This document shows, piece after piece, positions 50,749 to 61,947 of a stretch of 64,000 nt of DNA (position 1 is the first letter of the stretch; the number at the start of each line of letters is the position of its first letter). Origin of the DNA: Streptomyces sp. NBC_01775 (GTDB taxonomy: Bacteria > Actinomycetota > Actinomycetes > Streptomycetales > Streptomycetaceae); NCBI RefSeq assembly GCF_035917675.1, contig NZ_CP109104.1, forward strand, positions 8,246,001-8,310,000, in the 5' to 3' direction. Position numbers and translations under genes: made by a program. The notes beneath the pieces were generated by a model. The model was not told the origin of the DNA. It was given only the letters and a program-made list of their open reading frames with translations, and made no database searches.

Positions 50749-51339
50749 GTGTCTGAGCCCACCATCGGCGTGCTCGCCCTCCAGGGCGACGTCCGCGAAC
50801 ACCTGGCAGCCCTCAAGGGCTCGGGAGCGGAGCCCGTACAGGTGCGCCGCCCGGAAGAGCTCGAGGCGGTCGACGGCCTCGTCATCCCGGGCGGTGAGTC
50901 GACGACGATCAGCAAGCTGGCCGTTGCCTTCGGCCTGATGGACCCCCTCCGCGCCCGCGTACAGGCAGGCATGCCCGCCTACGGCTCGTGCGCGGGCATG
51001 ATCATGCTCGCCGACAAGATCCTCGACCCCCGCTCCGGCCAGGAGACGATCGGCGGGATCGACATGATCGTGCGGCGTAACGCCTTCGGGCGGCAGAACG
51101 AGTCCTTCGAGGCGTCCCTCCCCGTGGACGGCGTGGAGGGCGGCCCGGTGGAGGGCGTCTTCATCCGCGCCCCGTGGGTGGAGTCGACCGGGGCGGCGAC
51201 GCGGACACTGGCCGCCTACGACGGCCACGCGGTCGCCGTGCGGCAGGGCAACCTGCTCGCCACCTCCTTCCACCCCGAGCTGACCGGCGACCACAGGGTG
51301 CACGGACTGTTCACCGCGATGGTGCGGTCAGCACGCTGA
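50749..51339 (+). CDS. pdxT: Pyridoxal 5'-phosphate synthase, glutaminase subunit
   Basis: A 196-aa class I-type glutaminase giving ammonia to PdxS. The catalytic triad is Cys81 (YGSCAGM), His175 and Glu177 (SFHPELTGD). The oxyanion strand [11 protein letters not shown] (about 46-56) is the PdxT signature. AAGGA precedes the GTG. The earlier in-frame starts lie in the GC block and lack conserved residues. Confidence 0.95.
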   Translation: MSEPTIGVLALQGDVREHLAALKGSGAEPVQVRRPEELEAVDGLVIPGGESTTISKLAVAFGLMDPLRARVQAGMPAYGSCAGMIMLADKILDPRSGQETIGGIDMIVRRNAFGRQNESFEASLPVDGVEGGPVEGVFIRAPWVESTGAATRTLAAYDGHAVAVRQGNLLATSFHPELTGDHRVHGLFTAMVRSAR

Positions 51340-51399
51340 GTCGCTGACGGTAGGATCTCCGCGTTGAGAAGAAGTTGGTGACTGTGAAGGAGCGAGGCT

Positions 51400-52152
51400 G
51401 TGTCCGGCCACTCTAAGTGGGCTACCACAAAGCACAAGAAGGCCGTGATCGATGCCAAGCGCGGCAAGCTCTTCGCGAAGCTGATCAAGAACATCGAGGT
51501 CGCGGCGCGTACCGGCGGCGCCGATCCGGAGGGCAACCCGACACTCTTCGACGCCATTCAGAAGGCGAAGAAGCAGTCGGTTCCGAACAAGAACATCGAC
51601 AGCGCGGTCAAGCGCGGCGCGGGCCTTGAGGCCGGCGGCGCCGACTACGAAACGATCATGTACGAGGGCTACGGCCCGAACGGCGTGGCCGTGCTGATCG
51701 AATGCCTGACGGACAACCGCAATCGCGCGGCATCCGATGTGCGCGTCGCCATGACCCGCAACGGCGGCTCCATGGCCGACCCCGGCTCGGTCTCCTACCT
51801 CTTCAACCGCAAGGGCGTCCTCATCGTCCCCAAGAACGGCCTGAGCGAGGACGATGTGCTCGGTGCCGTGCTGGAGGCGGGTGTCGAGGAGGTCAACGAC
51901 CTCGGTGACAACTTCGAGGTGATCAGCGAGGCCACCGACCTGGTCCCGGTGCGTACCGCGCTGGTCGAGGCGGGGATCGACTACGACTCCGCCGACGCCA
52001 GCTTCGTGCCGAGCATGCAGGTCCAGCTCGACGAGGATGGCGCGCGCAAGATCTTCAAGCTGATCGACGCGCTGGAGGACAGCGACGACGTGCAGAACGT
52101 CTTCGCCAACTTCGACGTCTCCGACGAGGTGATGGCGAAGGTCGACGCCTGA
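51400..52152 (+). CDS. yebC: YebC/PmpR-family protein
   Basis: A 250-aa protein of the widespread YebC group, described both as a transcription regulator (PmpR) and, more recently, as a factor that helps ribosomes through proline stretches. The front [22 protein letters not shown] is the hallmark, followed by [19 protein letters not shown]. It has three alpha/beta domains. The genomic place before ruvC is the classical one. GTG with AAGGAGCGAGG ahead. Confidence 0.95.
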   Translation: MSGHSKWATTKHKKAVIDAKRGKLFAKLIKNIEVAARTGGADPEGNPTLFDAIQKAKKQSVPNKNIDSAVKRGAGLEAGGADYETIMYEGYGPNGVAVLIECLTDNRNRAASDVRVAMTRNGGSMADPGSVSYLFNRKGVLIVPKNGLSEDDVLGAVLEAGVEEVNDLGDNFEVISEATDLVPVRTALVEAGIDYDSADASFVPSMQVQLDEDGARKIFKLIDALEDSDDVQNVFANFDVSDEVMAKVDA

Positions 52153-52293
52153 CGGGCGCGCCTTGGGACACGGCTGGTGACGGCCCGGCGGAGACACGTC
52201 TCCCCGGGCCGTCCGCTCTGTCGGTGCCGCCCGATAACCTGCGGGAACACGGTGACGGGTGCCGGAGGCAGGCCGAGAAGAGGGGGGATCGCG

Positions 52294-52824
52294 TTGCGCG
52301 TGCTGGGAGTTGACCCCGGGCTGACCCGCTGCGGGATCGGCGTGGTCGACGGTGTCGCGGGGCGGCAGCTTTCCATGACGGCGGTCGGTGTGATCCGCAC
52401 TCCCGCCGAGGCCGAGACCGCCGAGCGGCTGGTGCTCGTCGAGCGCGGCATGGAGGAGTGGCTGGACGCGCATCACCCCGAAGCCGTCGCCGTCGAGCGG
52501 GTCTTCAGCCAGCACAACGTCCGCACCGTCATGGGCACGGCACAGGCCAGTGCCGTCGCCATGCTGTGCGCCGCGCGCCGCGGGCTGCCGGTGGCGCTGC
52601 ACACCCCCAGCGAGGTCAAGGCCGCCATCACCGGTTCAGGCCGGGCCGACAAGGCGCAGGTCGCCGCCATGGTCACCCGGTTGCTGCGGCTGGCCGCGCC
52701 GCCCAAGCCGGCCGACGCCGCCGACGCCCTCGCGCTCGCCATCTGTCACATCTGGCGCGGCCCCGCACAAAACCGTCTCCAGCAAGCCGTCGCAGCTCAG
52801 CGTCTGAAAGGCACCACTCGATGA
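52294..52824 (+). CDS. ruvC: Holliday junction resolvase RuvC (TTG start)
   Basis: A 176-aa dimeric endonuclease cutting four-way junctions. The four acidic residues lie in [19 protein letters not shown] and [18 protein letters not shown] is chosen as start because GAGGGGGG lies about six bases before it and the resulting MRVLGVDPG matches the family's usual N-terminus; the upstream GTG has no conserved residues. The stop overlaps ruvA by four bases (ATGA). Confidence 0.95.
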   Translation: MRVLGVDPGLTRCGIGVVDGVAGRQLSMTAVGVIRTPAEAETAERLVLVERGMEEWLDAHHPEAVAVERVFSQHNVRTVMGTAQASAVAMLCAARRGLPVALHTPSEVKAAITGSGRADKAQVAAMVTRLLRLAAPPKPADAADALALAICHIWRGPAQNRLQQAVAAQRLKGTTR

Positions 52825-53453
52825 TCGCCTTCGTCTCGGGCCCCGTCGCCGCGCTCGCCCCCGACACCGCAGTGGTCGAGGTCGGCGGCGTCGGCATGGC
52901 CCTTCAGTGCACTCCCGGCACCCTCGCGGGGCTCCGCGTCGGAGAGCACGCCAAGCTCGCCACCTCCCTGGTCGTCCGGGAGGATTCCCTGACGCTGTAC
53001 GGCTTCGCCGACGAGGACGAGCGGCAGGTCTTCCAACTGCTCCAGACCGCCAGCGGCGTCGGCCCCCGGCTGGCCCAGGCGATGCTCGCGGTACACGCCC
53101 CCGACGCGCTGCGGCTCGCGGTCTCCATCGGGGACGAGAAGGCGCTGACCGCCGTGCCCGGCATCGGGAAGAAGGGCGCCCAGAAGCTGTTGCTGGAGCT
53201 CAAGGACCGCCTCGGCGAACCGCTCGGCACCGGCGCGCACGCCTCCCGGGCGGGCGTGGGCGCGCCCGTCGCCACCGGATGGCGAGAGCAACTGCACGTG
53301 GCCCTGGTCGGGTTGGGATATGCCGCCCGGGAGGCCGACGAAGCGGTCGCGGCTGTGGCACCGCAGGCCGAGGCCGTTGTCGCCGACGGCGGACAGCCGC
53401 AGGTGGGCTCACTGTTGAAGGCCGCCCTCCAGTCGCTGAACCGGGCCCGGTGA
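52821..53453 (+). CDS. ruvA: Holliday junction DNA helicase subunit RuvA
   Basis: A 210-aa tetrameric junction-binding protein. Domain I is an OB fold ([25 protein letters not shown]). Domain II carries two helix-hairpin-helix motifs ([17 protein letters not shown] and [19 protein letters not shown]). Domain III, the RuvB-binding part (about 160-208), ends [13 protein letters not shown]. Directly coupled to ruvC by overlap; ruvB follows after about 105 bases. Confidence 0.95.
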   Translation: MIAFVSGPVAALAPDTAVVEVGGVGMALQCTPGTLAGLRVGEHAKLATSLVVREDSLTLYGFADEDERQVFQLLQTASGVGPRLAQAMLAVHAPDALRLAVSIGDEKALTAVPGIGKKGAQKLLLELKDRLGEPLGTGAHASRAGVGAPVATGWREQLHVALVGLGYAAREADEAVAAVAPQAEAVVADGGQPQVGSLLKAALQSLNRAR

Positions 53454-53559
53454 GGGCTGTGGTCGTCGCCCCGCACTTGAGCGCAGGCCGGTGGCCGCTG
53501 TGTGCCCACCTGTTCCGCCTTGCGGAACGCCTGCCCACAATCCGGTGGAGGTCTCTGCC

Positions 53560-54618
53560 ATGAACGCGGAAGAACGGCTGGTCGGCGCGGACGCCGACAG
53601 TGAGGACCAGGCCGTCGAGGCGGCGCTGCGGCCCAAGCAGCTGGGGGAGTTCATCGGGCAGCCCAAGGTGCGCGAGCAGCTCGACCTCGTCCTGAGGGCG
53701 GCCCGCGCCCGTGGCGGCACCGCCGACCACGTCCTGCTGTCCGGGGCCCCCGGGCTCGGCAAGACAACTCTTTCGATGATCATCGCGGCGGAGATGAACG
53801 CCCCCATCCGCATCACCTCGGGCCCCGCCATCCAGCACGCCGGTGACCTCGCCGCCATCTTGTCCTCGCTCCAGGAGGGCGAGGTCCTCTTCCTGGACGA
53901 GATCCACCGGATGTCCCGCCCCGCCGAAGAGATGCTCTACATGGCGATGGAGGACTTCCGCGTCGATGTGATCGTCGGCAAGGGCCCCGGGGCGACGGCG
54001 ATCCCGCTGGAGCTGCCGCCCTTCACCCTCGTGGGCGCCACCACCCGCGCGGGACTGCTGCCGCCCCCGCTGCGCGACCGCTTCGGCTTCACCGCGCACA
54101 TGGAGTTCTACGAGCCGGGCGAGCTGGAGCAGGTCGTGCACCGCTCGGCGCAGCTCCTGGACGTGCACACGGACCCCGAGGGCGCGGTGGAGATCGCCGG
54201 GCGCTCGCGCGGCACGCCCCGTATCGCCAACCGGCTGCTGCGCCGTGTCCGGGACTACGCCCAGGTCAAGGCGGACGGCGTGATCACCCGCGAGATCGCC
54301 TCCGCCGCGCTGAAGGTCTACGAGGTCGACGGGCGCGGCCTCGACCGGCTCGACCGCGCGGTGCTCGGCTCGCTGCTCAAGCTCTTCGGCGGCGGCCCGG
54401 TGGGTCTCTCCACGCTCGCCGTCGCGGTGGGGGAGGAGCGTGAGACCGTGGAGGAGGTCGCCGAGCCCTTCCTCGTACGGGAGGGACTGCTCGCGCGTAC
54501 GCCCCGTGGTCGCGTCGCCACCCCCGCCGCATGGGCCCACCTGGGCCTCACTCCGCCCCAGCAGTCCCCGCAGTCACCCACCGGCGGCCAGGGACAGCAG
54601 GGTCTGTTCGGAACGTGA
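53560..54618 (+). CDS. ruvB: Holliday junction branch-migration ATPase RuvB
   Basis: A 352-aa AAA+ motor. Walker A is GAPGLGKTT (about residues 67-75), Walker B is LFLDEIHR, sensor 1 is in LVGATTRAG and the arginine finger region LRDRFGF follows. The C-terminal winged helix covers about 270-335 (ending [18 protein letters not shown]). A Gln/Pro/Gly tail is added after it. GGTGGAGG precedes the ATG chosen. Confidence 0.96.
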   Translation: MNAEERLVGADADSEDQAVEAALRPKQLGEFIGQPKVREQLDLVLRAARARGGTADHVLLSGAPGLGKTTLSMIIAAEMNAPIRITSGPAIQHAGDLAAILSSLQEGEVLFLDEIHRMSRPAEEMLYMAMEDFRVDVIVGKGPGATAIPLELPPFTLVGATTRAGLLPPPLRDRFGFTAHMEFYEPGELEQVVHRSAQLLDVHTDPEGAVEIAGRSRGTPRIANRLLRRVRDYAQVKADGVITREIASAALKVYEVDGRGLDRLDRAVLGSLLKLFGGGPVGLSTLAVAVGEERETVEEVAEPFLVREGLLARTPRGRVATPAAWAHLGLTPPQQSPQSPTGGQGQQGLFGT

Positions 54619-54791
54619 CGGCGCCGTGACGGCGCGGGGGCTCGCCGGGCCAGGAACCCCGGTGCCATGCTTGACGTTGTTCCATTGGCGAAGCCTCGCT
54701 TAGACTCCGCCGACGCCCTCCCTTTGCGGAGGCTTGCCCACCCCGAATACCCAGGCCGCTGAGACGCGGCCATGAAGGAATATCTTCCGCC

Positions 54792-55328
54792 GTGGATCCT
54801 ATTGCTCTGCTCCCTTTCATCGTGCTCATCGGGGCCATGTTCCTGATGACCCGCTCGGCCAAGAAGAAGCAGCGTCAGGCCTCGCAGATGCGTGACCAGA
54901 TGCAGCCCGGCACGGGCATCCGGACCATCGGGGGCATGTATGCCGTCGTCAAGGAGGTCCGCGACGACGCCGTCCTGGTCGAGATCGAGCCGGGCGTGCA
55001 CGCTCTGTTCGCCAAGAACGCCATCGGTGCCGTGCTCCCGGACGAGGAGTTCGACCGCATCGTGAACGGGGGCGAGGGCGAGGAGCTGGACGTCGACACG
55101 GTGGTTCCGGACGACGCCTCGGCGCTGACCCGCGACGAGGACTCTCCCGCCGACACGAAGCTCGATCTCGGCAAGAAGGATTCCGTCGCGGACACGCCCG
55201 ACGACGAAGCCGACGAGGACGCCAAGGCCACCGCGGACGCCTCCGAGGAGCCCAAGGTGGACGCGGCCAAGGCCGACACCACCGGCTCGAAGGATGCCAA
55301 GCGGGACGGAGACTCCGACTCCAAGTAA
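54792..55328 (+). CDS. yajC: Preprotein translocase accessory subunit YajC
   Basis: A 178-aa single-pass membrane protein that partners SecD and SecF. The N-terminal helix (ALLPFIVLIGAMFLMTRS) and the beta part MQPGTGIRTIGGMYAVVKEV define the family. The usual length is about 110; here an acidic, Asp/Lys/Ala-rich tail of about 75 residues is added. It is directly upstream of secD. A palindromic repeat lies just past the stop. Confidence 0.92.
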   Translation: MDPIALLPFIVLIGAMFLMTRSAKKKQRQASQMRDQMQPGTGIRTIGGMYAVVKEVRDDAVLVEIEPGVHALFAKNAIGAVLPDEEFDRIVNGGEGEELDVDTVVPDDASALTRDEDSPADTKLDLGKKDSVADTPDDEADEDAKATADASEEPKVDAAKADTTGSKDAKRDGDSDSK

Positions 55329-55349
55329 GGTCGGCGCCGCCGGACTGAT

Positions 55350-55380
55350 GGGGGCACCTCCTGACCGAAGGTCGGAGGAG
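55350..55380. repeat. REP-like palindrome between yajC and secD
   Basis: GGGGGCA, then CCTCCTGACC and GGTCGGAGG with a GAA loop. It has the same layout as the units at 34.95 and 59.12 kb, with sequence drift kept symmetric in both arms (TGACC with GGTC). It could dampen read-through from yajC into secD. Confidence 0.6.
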
Positions 55381-55488
55381 ACCGGGTCCGGCGGCGTAGC
55401 ACGTCCACAGACCACTTCGCGTGCCGCCGGGCCGCCCTAGCCGAACTCAGGGGGCGGCCGGGGCGGTTGGACAGGGAGAGACGAGAAG

Positions 55489-57303
55489 GTGGCAGCACCG
55501 AAGAGGGGCCGAAAGGCTCCTGGCGCCAAGGGAAGGCCGTGGCGCTCCCTAGCGCTGATCCTGCTGGTCATGGCCGGGTTGTTCGGGGGGATGTTCCTCT
55601 CGGGCCACAAGACCCCCCGGCTGGGGATCGACCTCGCCGGCGGCACGAGCATCACGCTTGAGGCCAAGAACCAGCCGGGCAAGCCCAATGCGATCAACAA
55701 GACCAACATGGACACCGCCGTCAGCATCATCGAGCGGCGTGTCAACGGTCTTGGTGTGCAGGAGGCCGAGGTCCAGACCCAGGGCGACCGGCACATCATC
55801 GTCAACATCCCGAAGGGCACCAACTCCAAGCAGGCACGCGAGCAGGTCGGCACGACCGCTGAGCTGGGCTTCCGCCCGGTACTGACGCTGGCCCAGACCG
55901 GTCAGCAGCAGCCGACGCCGACACCGTCGCCCTCCGACAGCACGGGTTCGGGCAAGAAGAAGGACGGGCAGGACGGGAAGGGCGACAAGAGCGGGGAAAA
56001 GGGAGCGGGGGGCGCCGATGACAAGGCGTCCTCCTCGGGCTCCTCCTCATCGGCGGGGCAGGGCCGCGCGGTCACCGAAGGGCTGAAGTCCCAGACCGCG
56101 AAGACGAAGGAGACTCCCACCCCCAAGGCCAGCGAGTCCGGGAGCAAGAAGAGCCCGCCGCCCACCACCCCTCCGCAGCAACAGCAGCCGCCCGGCGTCT
56201 CCGGCGCGCTGGCCAAGAAGCTTCAGGCGCTGAACTGCAACACCAAGGAATCCAGGGCGAAGGCCAGCGAGAAGGCCGCCGCCGCCAAGCCTTCGCAGCA
56301 GATCGTCGCCTGTGACGCGCGCGAGAAGATCAAGTACGCGCTCGGCCCGGTCGCCGTCCAGGGCAAGAACGTCAAGGACGCCAAGGCCGTCTTCGACCAG
56401 CAGCGGGCCCAGTGGATCGTCCAGATGTCGTTCGACGACAAGGGCTCCGACCAGTTCGGCAACATCACCGGCAAGCTGATGAAGCAGCAGCAGCCGCTGA
56501 ACCAGTTCGCCATCGCGCTGGACGGCGAGGTCCAGTCGGCCCCGACCGTCAACCAGCGGCTGACGAACAACGCCGAGATCTCCGGCAGCTTCACCCAGGA
56601 GTCCGCCGAGGACCTGGGCAACATCCTGTCCTACGGCGCGCTGCCGCTGTCCTTCGACGAGTCCGACGTGACCACGGTCACCGCGGCGCTCGGCAGCGAC
56701 CAGTTGCACGCGGGTCTGGTCGCCGGCGCCATCGGCATGGCCCTGGTGATCATCTACCTCGTCGCCTACTACCGCGGCCTGTCCCTGATCGCCATCCTCA
56801 GCCTCCTTGTCTCCGCGGTGCTGACGTACACGATCATGACCTTGCTGGGCCCCGCGATGGGCTTCGCGCTCAACCTGCCGGCCGTCTGCGGCGCCATCGT
56901 CGCCATCGGCATCACGGCGGACTCGTTCATCGTCTACTTCGAACGCATCAGAGACGAAGTGCGCGAGGGCCGCACGCTGCGGCCCGCCGTCGAGCGTGCC
57001 TGGCCCCGTGCCCGGCGCACCATCCTGGTCTCGGACTTCGTCTCCTTCCTCGCCGCGGCCGTGCTGTTCGCCGTCACCGTCGGCAAGGTGCAGGGCTTCG
57101 CGTTCACGCTCGGCCTGACCACCGCGCTCGACGTCGTCGTGGTCTTCTTCTTCACCAAGCCGATCATGACGCTGCTGGCCCGCAGGAAGTTCTTCTCCGA
57201 CGGGCATCCGTGGTCCGGGCTCGATCCCACGAGGCTCGGCGCGAAGCCGCCGCTGCGGCGCGGCCGTCGCTCCTCCGTCAGCACCGACACGAAGGAGGCG
57301 TGA
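55489..57303 (+). CDS. secD: Protein translocase subunit SecD
   Basis: A 604-aa RND-like membrane protein that uses proton flow to aid late export. It has helix 1 near residues 17-36, the P1 outer domain (starting RLGIDLAGGTSITLEA), and the helix block from about 400 (GLVAGAIGMALVIIYLVAYYR) containing the conserved AICGAI-like ALNLPAVCGAIVAIGITADSFIVYFERI. In P1, residues of about 137-239 are a Ser/Gly/Lys/Pro/Gln-rich insertion not found in short SecD proteins. GTG start with GGGAGA ahead. secF follows one base after the stop. Confidence 0.95.
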   Translation: MAAPKRGRKAPGAKGRPWRSLALILLVMAGLFGGMFLSGHKTPRLGIDLAGGTSITLEAKNQPGKPNAINKTNMDTAVSIIERRVNGLGVQEAEVQTQGDRHIIVNIPKGTNSKQAREQVGTTAELGFRPVLTLAQTGQQQPTPTPSPSDSTGSGKKKDGQDGKGDKSGEKGAGGADDKASSSGSSSSAGQGRAVTEGLKSQTAKTKETPTPKASESGSKKSPPPTTPPQQQQPPGVSGALAKKLQALNCNTKESRAKASEKAAAAKPSQQIVACDAREKIKYALGPVAVQGKNVKDAKAVFDQQRAQWIVQMSFDDKGSDQFGNITGKLMKQQQPLNQFAIALDGEVQSAPTVNQRLTNNAEISGSFTQESAEDLGNILSYGALPLSFDESDVTTVTAALGSDQLHAGLVAGAIGMALVIIYLVAYYRGLSLIAILSLLVSAVLTYTIMTLLGPAMGFALNLPAVCGAIVAIGITADSFIVYFERIRDEVREGRTLRPAVERAWPRARRTILVSDFVSFLAAAVLFAVTVGKVQGFAFTLGLTTALDVVVVFFFTKPIMTLLARRKFFSDGHPWSGLDPTRLGAKPPLRRGRRSSVSTDTKEA

Positions 57304-57304
57304 G

Positions 57305-58468
57305 ATGTCCCGTCTCGGCAATCTCGGCGCCCGGCTCTACCGCGGCGAGGTCGGCTACGACTTCATCGGTCACCGCAAGCTCTGGTACAGCGTCTCGATC
57401 CTGATCACCATCACGGCCATCGTCGGACTCGTGGTCCGCGGGCTCAACATGGGCATCGAGTTCGAGGGCGGCGCCGTCTTCACCACGCCCAAGACCACGG
57501 CCTCCGTCGAGCACACCACGCGGTCCGCCGAGAAGATCTCCGGGCACACCGCCATCGTCCAGGAGCTGGGCGGCGGCGGGATGCGCGTCCAGATCGCCGG
57601 CGTCGACACCAAGACCTCCTCCGAGGTCAAGGAGAAGCTCGCCGAAGACCTGAAGGTCAACGCGGAGAAGATCGACGCCCAGCTCGTCGGCCCCAGCTGG
57701 GGCGAGCAGATCGCCAACAAGGCGTGGCAGGGGCTCGGGATCTTCATGGTCCTGGTGGTGATCTATCTCGCCATCGCCTTCGAGTGGCGTATGGCGCTCG
57801 CCGCGCTCATCGCCCTCATCCATGACCTCACCATCACCGTCGGCGTCTACTCCCTGGTCGGCTTCGAAGTCACACCAGGCACCGTGATCGGTCTGCTGAC
57901 GATTCTCGGCTACTCCCTCTACGACACCGTCGTCGTCTTCGACGGGCTCAGAGAGGGCAGCAAGAACGTCACCAAGCAGACCAAGTACACCTTCAGCGAG
58001 ATCGCGAACCGCAGCATCAACAGCACCCTGGTGCGCTCCATCAACACCACCGTCGTCGCGCTGCTCCCCGTCGCCGGCCTGCTGTTCATCGGCGGTGGCC
58101 TGCTCGGCGGCGGCATGCTCAACGACATCGCGCTCTCGCTGTTCGTCGGCCTGGCGGCCGGTGCCTACTCCTCGATCTTCATCGCGACGCCGCTGGTCGC
58201 CGACCTCAAGGAGCGCGAGCCGCAGATGAAGGCGCTCGCCAAGCGCGTGCTGGCCAAGCGCGCCAAGGCCGAGGAACGCGAGGGCCAGGACCCCGACGGC
58301 CCCCAGGACGAGCCGCCCGGCGACGGCGGCGGGCCCCGCCCGCCCATCACGGTCCAGGACGCCAACGGCGCCGGTGCCGGTGCGGGAGCCGGGGTCTCCG
58401 GCCAGCGCCGCCAGCCGCCGCCCCGCAACCGTGGCGGTCGCGGCAGGCCCTCGGGAAAGCGCAGGTGA
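57305..58468 (+). CDS. secF: Protein translocase subunit SecF
   Basis: A 387-aa six-helix partner of SecD. The family blocks DFIGHRKLWYSVSILI, GIEFEGGAVF, then LTIVGVYSLVGFEVTPGTVIGLLTILGYSLYDTVVVFD and RSINTTVVALLPVAGLLF are all present. A Pro/Gly/Arg-rich cytosolic tail (after about residue 320) is longer than in E. coli. AGGAGG of secD's end serves as ribosome site. It is the last of yajC-secD-secF. Confidence 0.95.
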   Translation: MSRLGNLGARLYRGEVGYDFIGHRKLWYSVSILITITAIVGLVVRGLNMGIEFEGGAVFTTPKTTASVEHTTRSAEKISGHTAIVQELGGGGMRVQIAGVDTKTSSEVKEKLAEDLKVNAEKIDAQLVGPSWGEQIANKAWQGLGIFMVLVVIYLAIAFEWRMALAALIALIHDLTITVGVYSLVGFEVTPGTVIGLLTILGYSLYDTVVVFDGLREGSKNVTKQTKYTFSEIANRSINSTLVRSINTTVVALLPVAGLLFIGGGLLGGGMLNDIALSLFVGLAAGAYSSIFIATPLVADLKEREPQMKALAKRVLAKRAKAEEREGQDPDGPQDEPPGDGGGPRPPITVQDANGAGAGAGAGVSGQRRQPPPRNRGGRGRPSGKRR

Positions 58469-58472
58469 GGGC

Positions 58473-59048
58473 GTGAGCGCGATGGAGTCCCCCGCGCCGC
58501 CACTGATCCCCGATGAAGTACGGGAGCTGCTGGCCGCCCGGATCCACGACGTGCCGGACTACCCGAAGCCCGGAGTGATGTTCAAGGACATCACTCCGCT
58601 CCTCGCCGACCCGAAGGCGTTCTCGGCCCTGACCGACGTGCTGGCCGGGCTCGTCGCCCGGCACGGCGCCACCAAGGTCGTCGGCCTCGAGGCGCGTGGC
58701 TTCATCCTCGCGGCACCCGCCGCCGTCCGCGCGGGCGTCGGCTTCGTGCCCGTGCGCAAGGCGGGCAAGCTGCCCGGAGCCACGCTCTCGCAGGCGTACG
58801 ACCTGGAGTACGGCAGCGCCGAGATCGAGATCCACGCGGAGGACCTGGGCGCGGGCGACCGCGTCCTGGTGATCGACGACGTGCTGGCGACCGGCGGTAC
58901 GGCCGACGCCTCCGTGCAGCTCATCCGCCGCGCGGGCGCCGAGGTCGCGGCGGTGGCGATGCTCCTGGAGCTGAGCTTCCTCGACGGCCGGGCCCGGGTC
59001 GAGCGGGCCCTGGAGGGGGCACCGCTGGACGCTCTCGTCACGGTCTGA
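58473..59048 (+). CDS. apt: Adenine phosphoribosyltransferase
   Basis: A 191-aa purine-salvage enzyme: adenine plus PRPP to AMP. The PRPP-binding loop is [15 protein letters not shown], and the family front has [16 protein letters not shown] and [12 protein letters not shown]. Either the GTG or the ATG three codons later could be the start (AGGTGAGG lies six bases before the GTG). It stands four bases after secF and upstream of relA, the order common in actinobacteria, linking purine salvage to (p)ppGpp metabolism. Confidence 0.95.
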   Translation: MSAMESPAPPLIPDEVRELLAARIHDVPDYPKPGVMFKDITPLLADPKAFSALTDVLAGLVARHGATKVVGLEARGFILAAPAAVRAGVGFVPVRKAGKLPGATLSQAYDLEYGSAEIEIHAEDLGAGDRVLVIDDVLATGGTADASVQLIRRAGAEVAAVAMLLELSFLDGRARVERALEGAPLDALVTV

Positions 59049-59122
59049 CCTGTCACAGTCCGACCACAGCGTGCTGCTCCGCGCAGCGGCATAAGGCGGC
59101 CACCCGATACGTTCACCCGTTG

Positions 59123-59154
59123 AGGGAACCCCCCGGCCGAAGGCTGGGGGATGG
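59123..59154. repeat. REP-like palindrome between apt and relA
   Basis: AGGGAAC, CCCCCGGCC, loop GAA, GGCTGGGGG, ATGG. It matches the in-gene copy near 16.97 kb over GGGAAC-CCCCCGGCC closely. It lies about 80 bases after the apt stop, inside the leader of relA. Confidence 0.65.
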
Positions 59155-59254
59155 TGGCCGCCTTCGCTGTGCCCGCCCACCTCGGCCCAGGAGGGGCGCG
59201 GAGCGCGGAATGGCTACCATGGCAGTCCGACCTGGGGTCCAACGAGGAGTGCTC

Positions 59255-61828
59255 TTGCCAGACGAGGCCCAGCAGCTCACCGCCGCACAGCACCAGGACG
59301 CAGCCGGCGCCGACAAGGCGGCGCGGCAGCGGCCGGGTGCCACGGCGGGCGAAGCGCTGCCCCCCAAGAGCGACGGCTCGGGCGAGCCCCGTACGGCCGA
59401 CAGCAAGGGCAAGAAGGGATCCGGGGCCCCCGCGGCCCCCAGCGAAGCGCGGAACGGCGCCGAGAGCGGTGTCACCGACCGCGTGGCGCCCGCGCGCGCC
59501 GTCTCGGGGGTTTCGGGCCGCTCCGGCTCCTCCAACCGCGTACGCGCCCGTCTGGCGCGTCTCGGCGTGCAGCGCTCCAGCCCCTTCAACCCGGTCCTGG
59601 AACCGCTGCTGCGGATAGTGCGCAGCAACGACCCCAAGATCGAGTCCTCGACGCTCCGCCAGATCGAGCGGGCCTACCAGGTCGCCGAGCGCTGGCACCG
59701 GGGGCAGAAGCGCAAGAGCGGCGATCCGTACATCACCCACCCGCTCGCCGTCACCACCATCCTCGCCGAGCTGGGCATGGACCCGGCCACGTTGATGGCG
59801 GGCCTGCTGCACGACACCGTCGAGGACACCGAGTACGGGCTCGACACCCTCCGTCGTGACTTCGGCGACCAGGTCGCACTGCTGGTGGACGGCGTCACCA
59901 AGCTCGACAAGGTCAAGTTCGGCGAGGCGGCGCAGGCCGAGACCGTGCGCAAGATGGTCGTCGCCATGGCCAAGGACCCCCGCGTCCTGGTGATCAAGCT
60001 CGCCGACCGGCTGCACAACATGCGCACGATGCGCTATCTCAAGCGCTCCAAGCAGGAGCAGAAGGCCCGCGAGACCCTGGAGATCTTCGCTCCGCTGGCC
60101 CACCGGCTGGGCATGAACACCATCAAGTGGGAGCTGGAGGACCTCGCCTTCGCGATCCTCTACCCGAAGATGTACGACGAGATCGTCCGGCTGGTCGCCG
60201 AGCGCGCGCCCAAGCGGGACGAGTACCTGGCCGTCGTCACCGACGAGGTCCAGGCCGATCTGCGCGCGGCCCGTATCAAGGCCACCGTCACCGGGCGGCC
60301 GAAGCACTACTACAGCGTCTACCAGAAGATGATCGTCCGCGGCCGGGACTTCGCGGAGATCTACGACCTGGTGGGCATCCGCGTCCTGGTGGACACCGTC
60401 CGCGACTGCTACGCCGCGCTGGGCACCGTCCACGCCCGCTGGAACCCGGTTCCGGGGCGGTTCAAGGACTACATCGCGATGCCCAAGTTCAACATGTACC
60501 AGTCGCTGCACACGACGGTCATCGGTCCCGGCGGCAAGCCCGTCGAGCTCCAGATCCGCACCTTCGACATGCACCGCCGCGCCGAGTACGGCATCGCGGC
60601 CCACTGGAAGTACAAGCAGCAGGCCGTCGCCGGGGCCTCCAAGGTGCGCTCGGACGTGCCCAAGAGCGGCGGCAAGGCCGGCGGCCAGGACACGATCAAC
60701 GACATGTCCTGGCTGCGGCAGCTGCTGGACTGGCAGAAGGAGACCGAGGACCCGGGCGAGTTCCTGGAGTCGCTGCGCTTCGACCTGTCGCGCAACGAGG
60801 TCTTCGTCTTCACGCCGAAGGGCGACGTCATAGCGCTCCCGGCCGGGGCGACGCCCGTCGACTTCGCCTATGCCGTGCACACCGAGGTCGGGCACCGCAC
60901 CATCGGCGCGCGGGTCAACGGCCGTCTGGTGCCGCTGGAATCGACCCTCGACAACGGCGACACCGTCGAGGTCTTCACCTCCAAGGCCCCGGGCGCCGGC
61001 CCCTCGCGCGACTGGCTCGGCTTCGTCAAGTCGCCGCGTGCCCGCAACAAGATCCGCGCCTGGTTCACCAAGGAGCGGCGCGACGAGGCGATAGAGCAGG
61101 GCAAGGACGCCATAGCGCGGGCCATGCGCAAGCAGAACCTTCCCATCCAGCGCATCCTCACCGGCGACTCGCTGGTCACCCTCGCCCACGAGATGCGCTA
61201 CCCGGACATCTCCGCGCTCTACGCGGCGATCGGCGAGGGCCATGTCTCGGCGCAGAACGTCTGCCAGAAGCTGGTGCAGGCGCTCGGCGGGGAGGACGAG
61301 GCCAAGGAGGACCTGGCCGAGACCGTGCCGCCCATGCCCACCCGCACCAAGCGGCGCGCCATGGCCGACCCCGGAGTGGTCGTCAAGGGCGTCGGCTCGG
61401 ACGTCTGGGTCAAGCTGGCGCGCTGCTGTACGCCGGTGCCGGGCGATCCCATCATCGGCTTCGTCACGCGGGGCAACGGCGTCTCCGTGCACCGTGCCGA
61501 CTGCGTCAACGTCGACTCCCTGTCCAAGGAGCCCGAGCGGATCCTGGAGGTCGAGTGGGCGCCCACCCAGTCCTCCGTCTTCCTGGTCGCCATCCAGGTC
61601 GAGGCGCTGGACAGGTCCCGGCTCCTCTCGGACGTCACGAGGGTGCTGTCCGACCAGCACGTCAACATCCTGTCGGCGGCCGTGCAGACCTCCCGCGACC
61701 GGGTGGCCACCTCCCGCTTCACCTTCGAGATGGGCGACCCCAAGCACCTCGGGCACGTCCTGAAGGCGGTACGCGGCGTGGAGGGCGTCTACGACGTCTA
61801 CCGCGTCACGTCCGCGCGGCGCCCCTAG
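59255..61828 (+). CDS. relA: GTP pyrophosphokinase / (p)ppGpp synthetase-hydrolase RelA
   Basis: An 857-aa bifunctional RSH enzyme. Order: a disordered Ala-rich front (1-90); the HD hydrolase domain (about 130-290; [13 protein letters not shown], with RLHNMRTM); the synthetase domain (about 340-450; [33 protein letters not shown]); TGS (about 510-570; [24 protein letters not shown]); zinc-finger/helical region; ACT (about 775-850). The TTG after GAGGAG gives MPDEAQQL, the N-terminus I recall for Streptomyces RelA; two ATGs 12-15 codons earlier are possible. RFKDYIA versus RXKD/EXDD: RFKD indicates a bifunctional manganese-type enzyme. Confidence 0.94.
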   Translation: MPDEAQQLTAAQHQDAAGADKAARQRPGATAGEALPPKSDGSGEPRTADSKGKKGSGAPAAPSEARNGAESGVTDRVAPARAVSGVSGRSGSSNRVRARLARLGVQRSSPFNPVLEPLLRIVRSNDPKIESSTLRQIERAYQVAERWHRGQKRKSGDPYITHPLAVTTILAELGMDPATLMAGLLHDTVEDTEYGLDTLRRDFGDQVALLVDGVTKLDKVKFGEAAQAETVRKMVVAMAKDPRVLVIKLADRLHNMRTMRYLKRSKQEQKARETLEIFAPLAHRLGMNTIKWELEDLAFAILYPKMYDEIVRLVAERAPKRDEYLAVVTDEVQADLRAARIKATVTGRPKHYYSVYQKMIVRGRDFAEIYDLVGIRVLVDTVRDCYAALGTVHARWNPVPGRFKDYIAMPKFNMYQSLHTTVIGPGGKPVELQIRTFDMHRRAEYGIAAHWKYKQQAVAGASKVRSDVPKSGGKAGGQDTINDMSWLRQLLDWQKETEDPGEFLESLRFDLSRNEVFVFTPKGDVIALPAGATPVDFAYAVHTEVGHRTIGARVNGRLVPLESTLDNGDTVEVFTSKAPGAGPSRDWLGFVKSPRARNKIRAWFTKERRDEAIEQGKDAIARAMRKQNLPIQRILTGDSLVTLAHEMRYPDISALYAAIGEGHVSAQNVCQKLVQALGGEDEAKEDLAETVPPMPTRTKRRAMADPGVVVKGVGSDVWVKLARCCTPVPGDPIIGFVTRGNGVSVHRADCVNVDSLSKEPERILEVEWAPTQSSVFLVAIQVEALDRSRLLSDVTRVLSDQHVNILSAAVQTSRDRVATSRFTFEMGDPKHLGHVLKAVRGVEGVYDVYRVTSARRP

Positions 61829-61947
61829 GTTCGCGGCGTACGTTCTGGCTGGGGCCGCCGTGGATTTCGCCCGCCCCTCGCCGTCGTGGCTGATCGCCGT
61901 CGCGGCGGTATGGACCCCGGAGGTCCTGGACCGCCCTGACATGCTGA

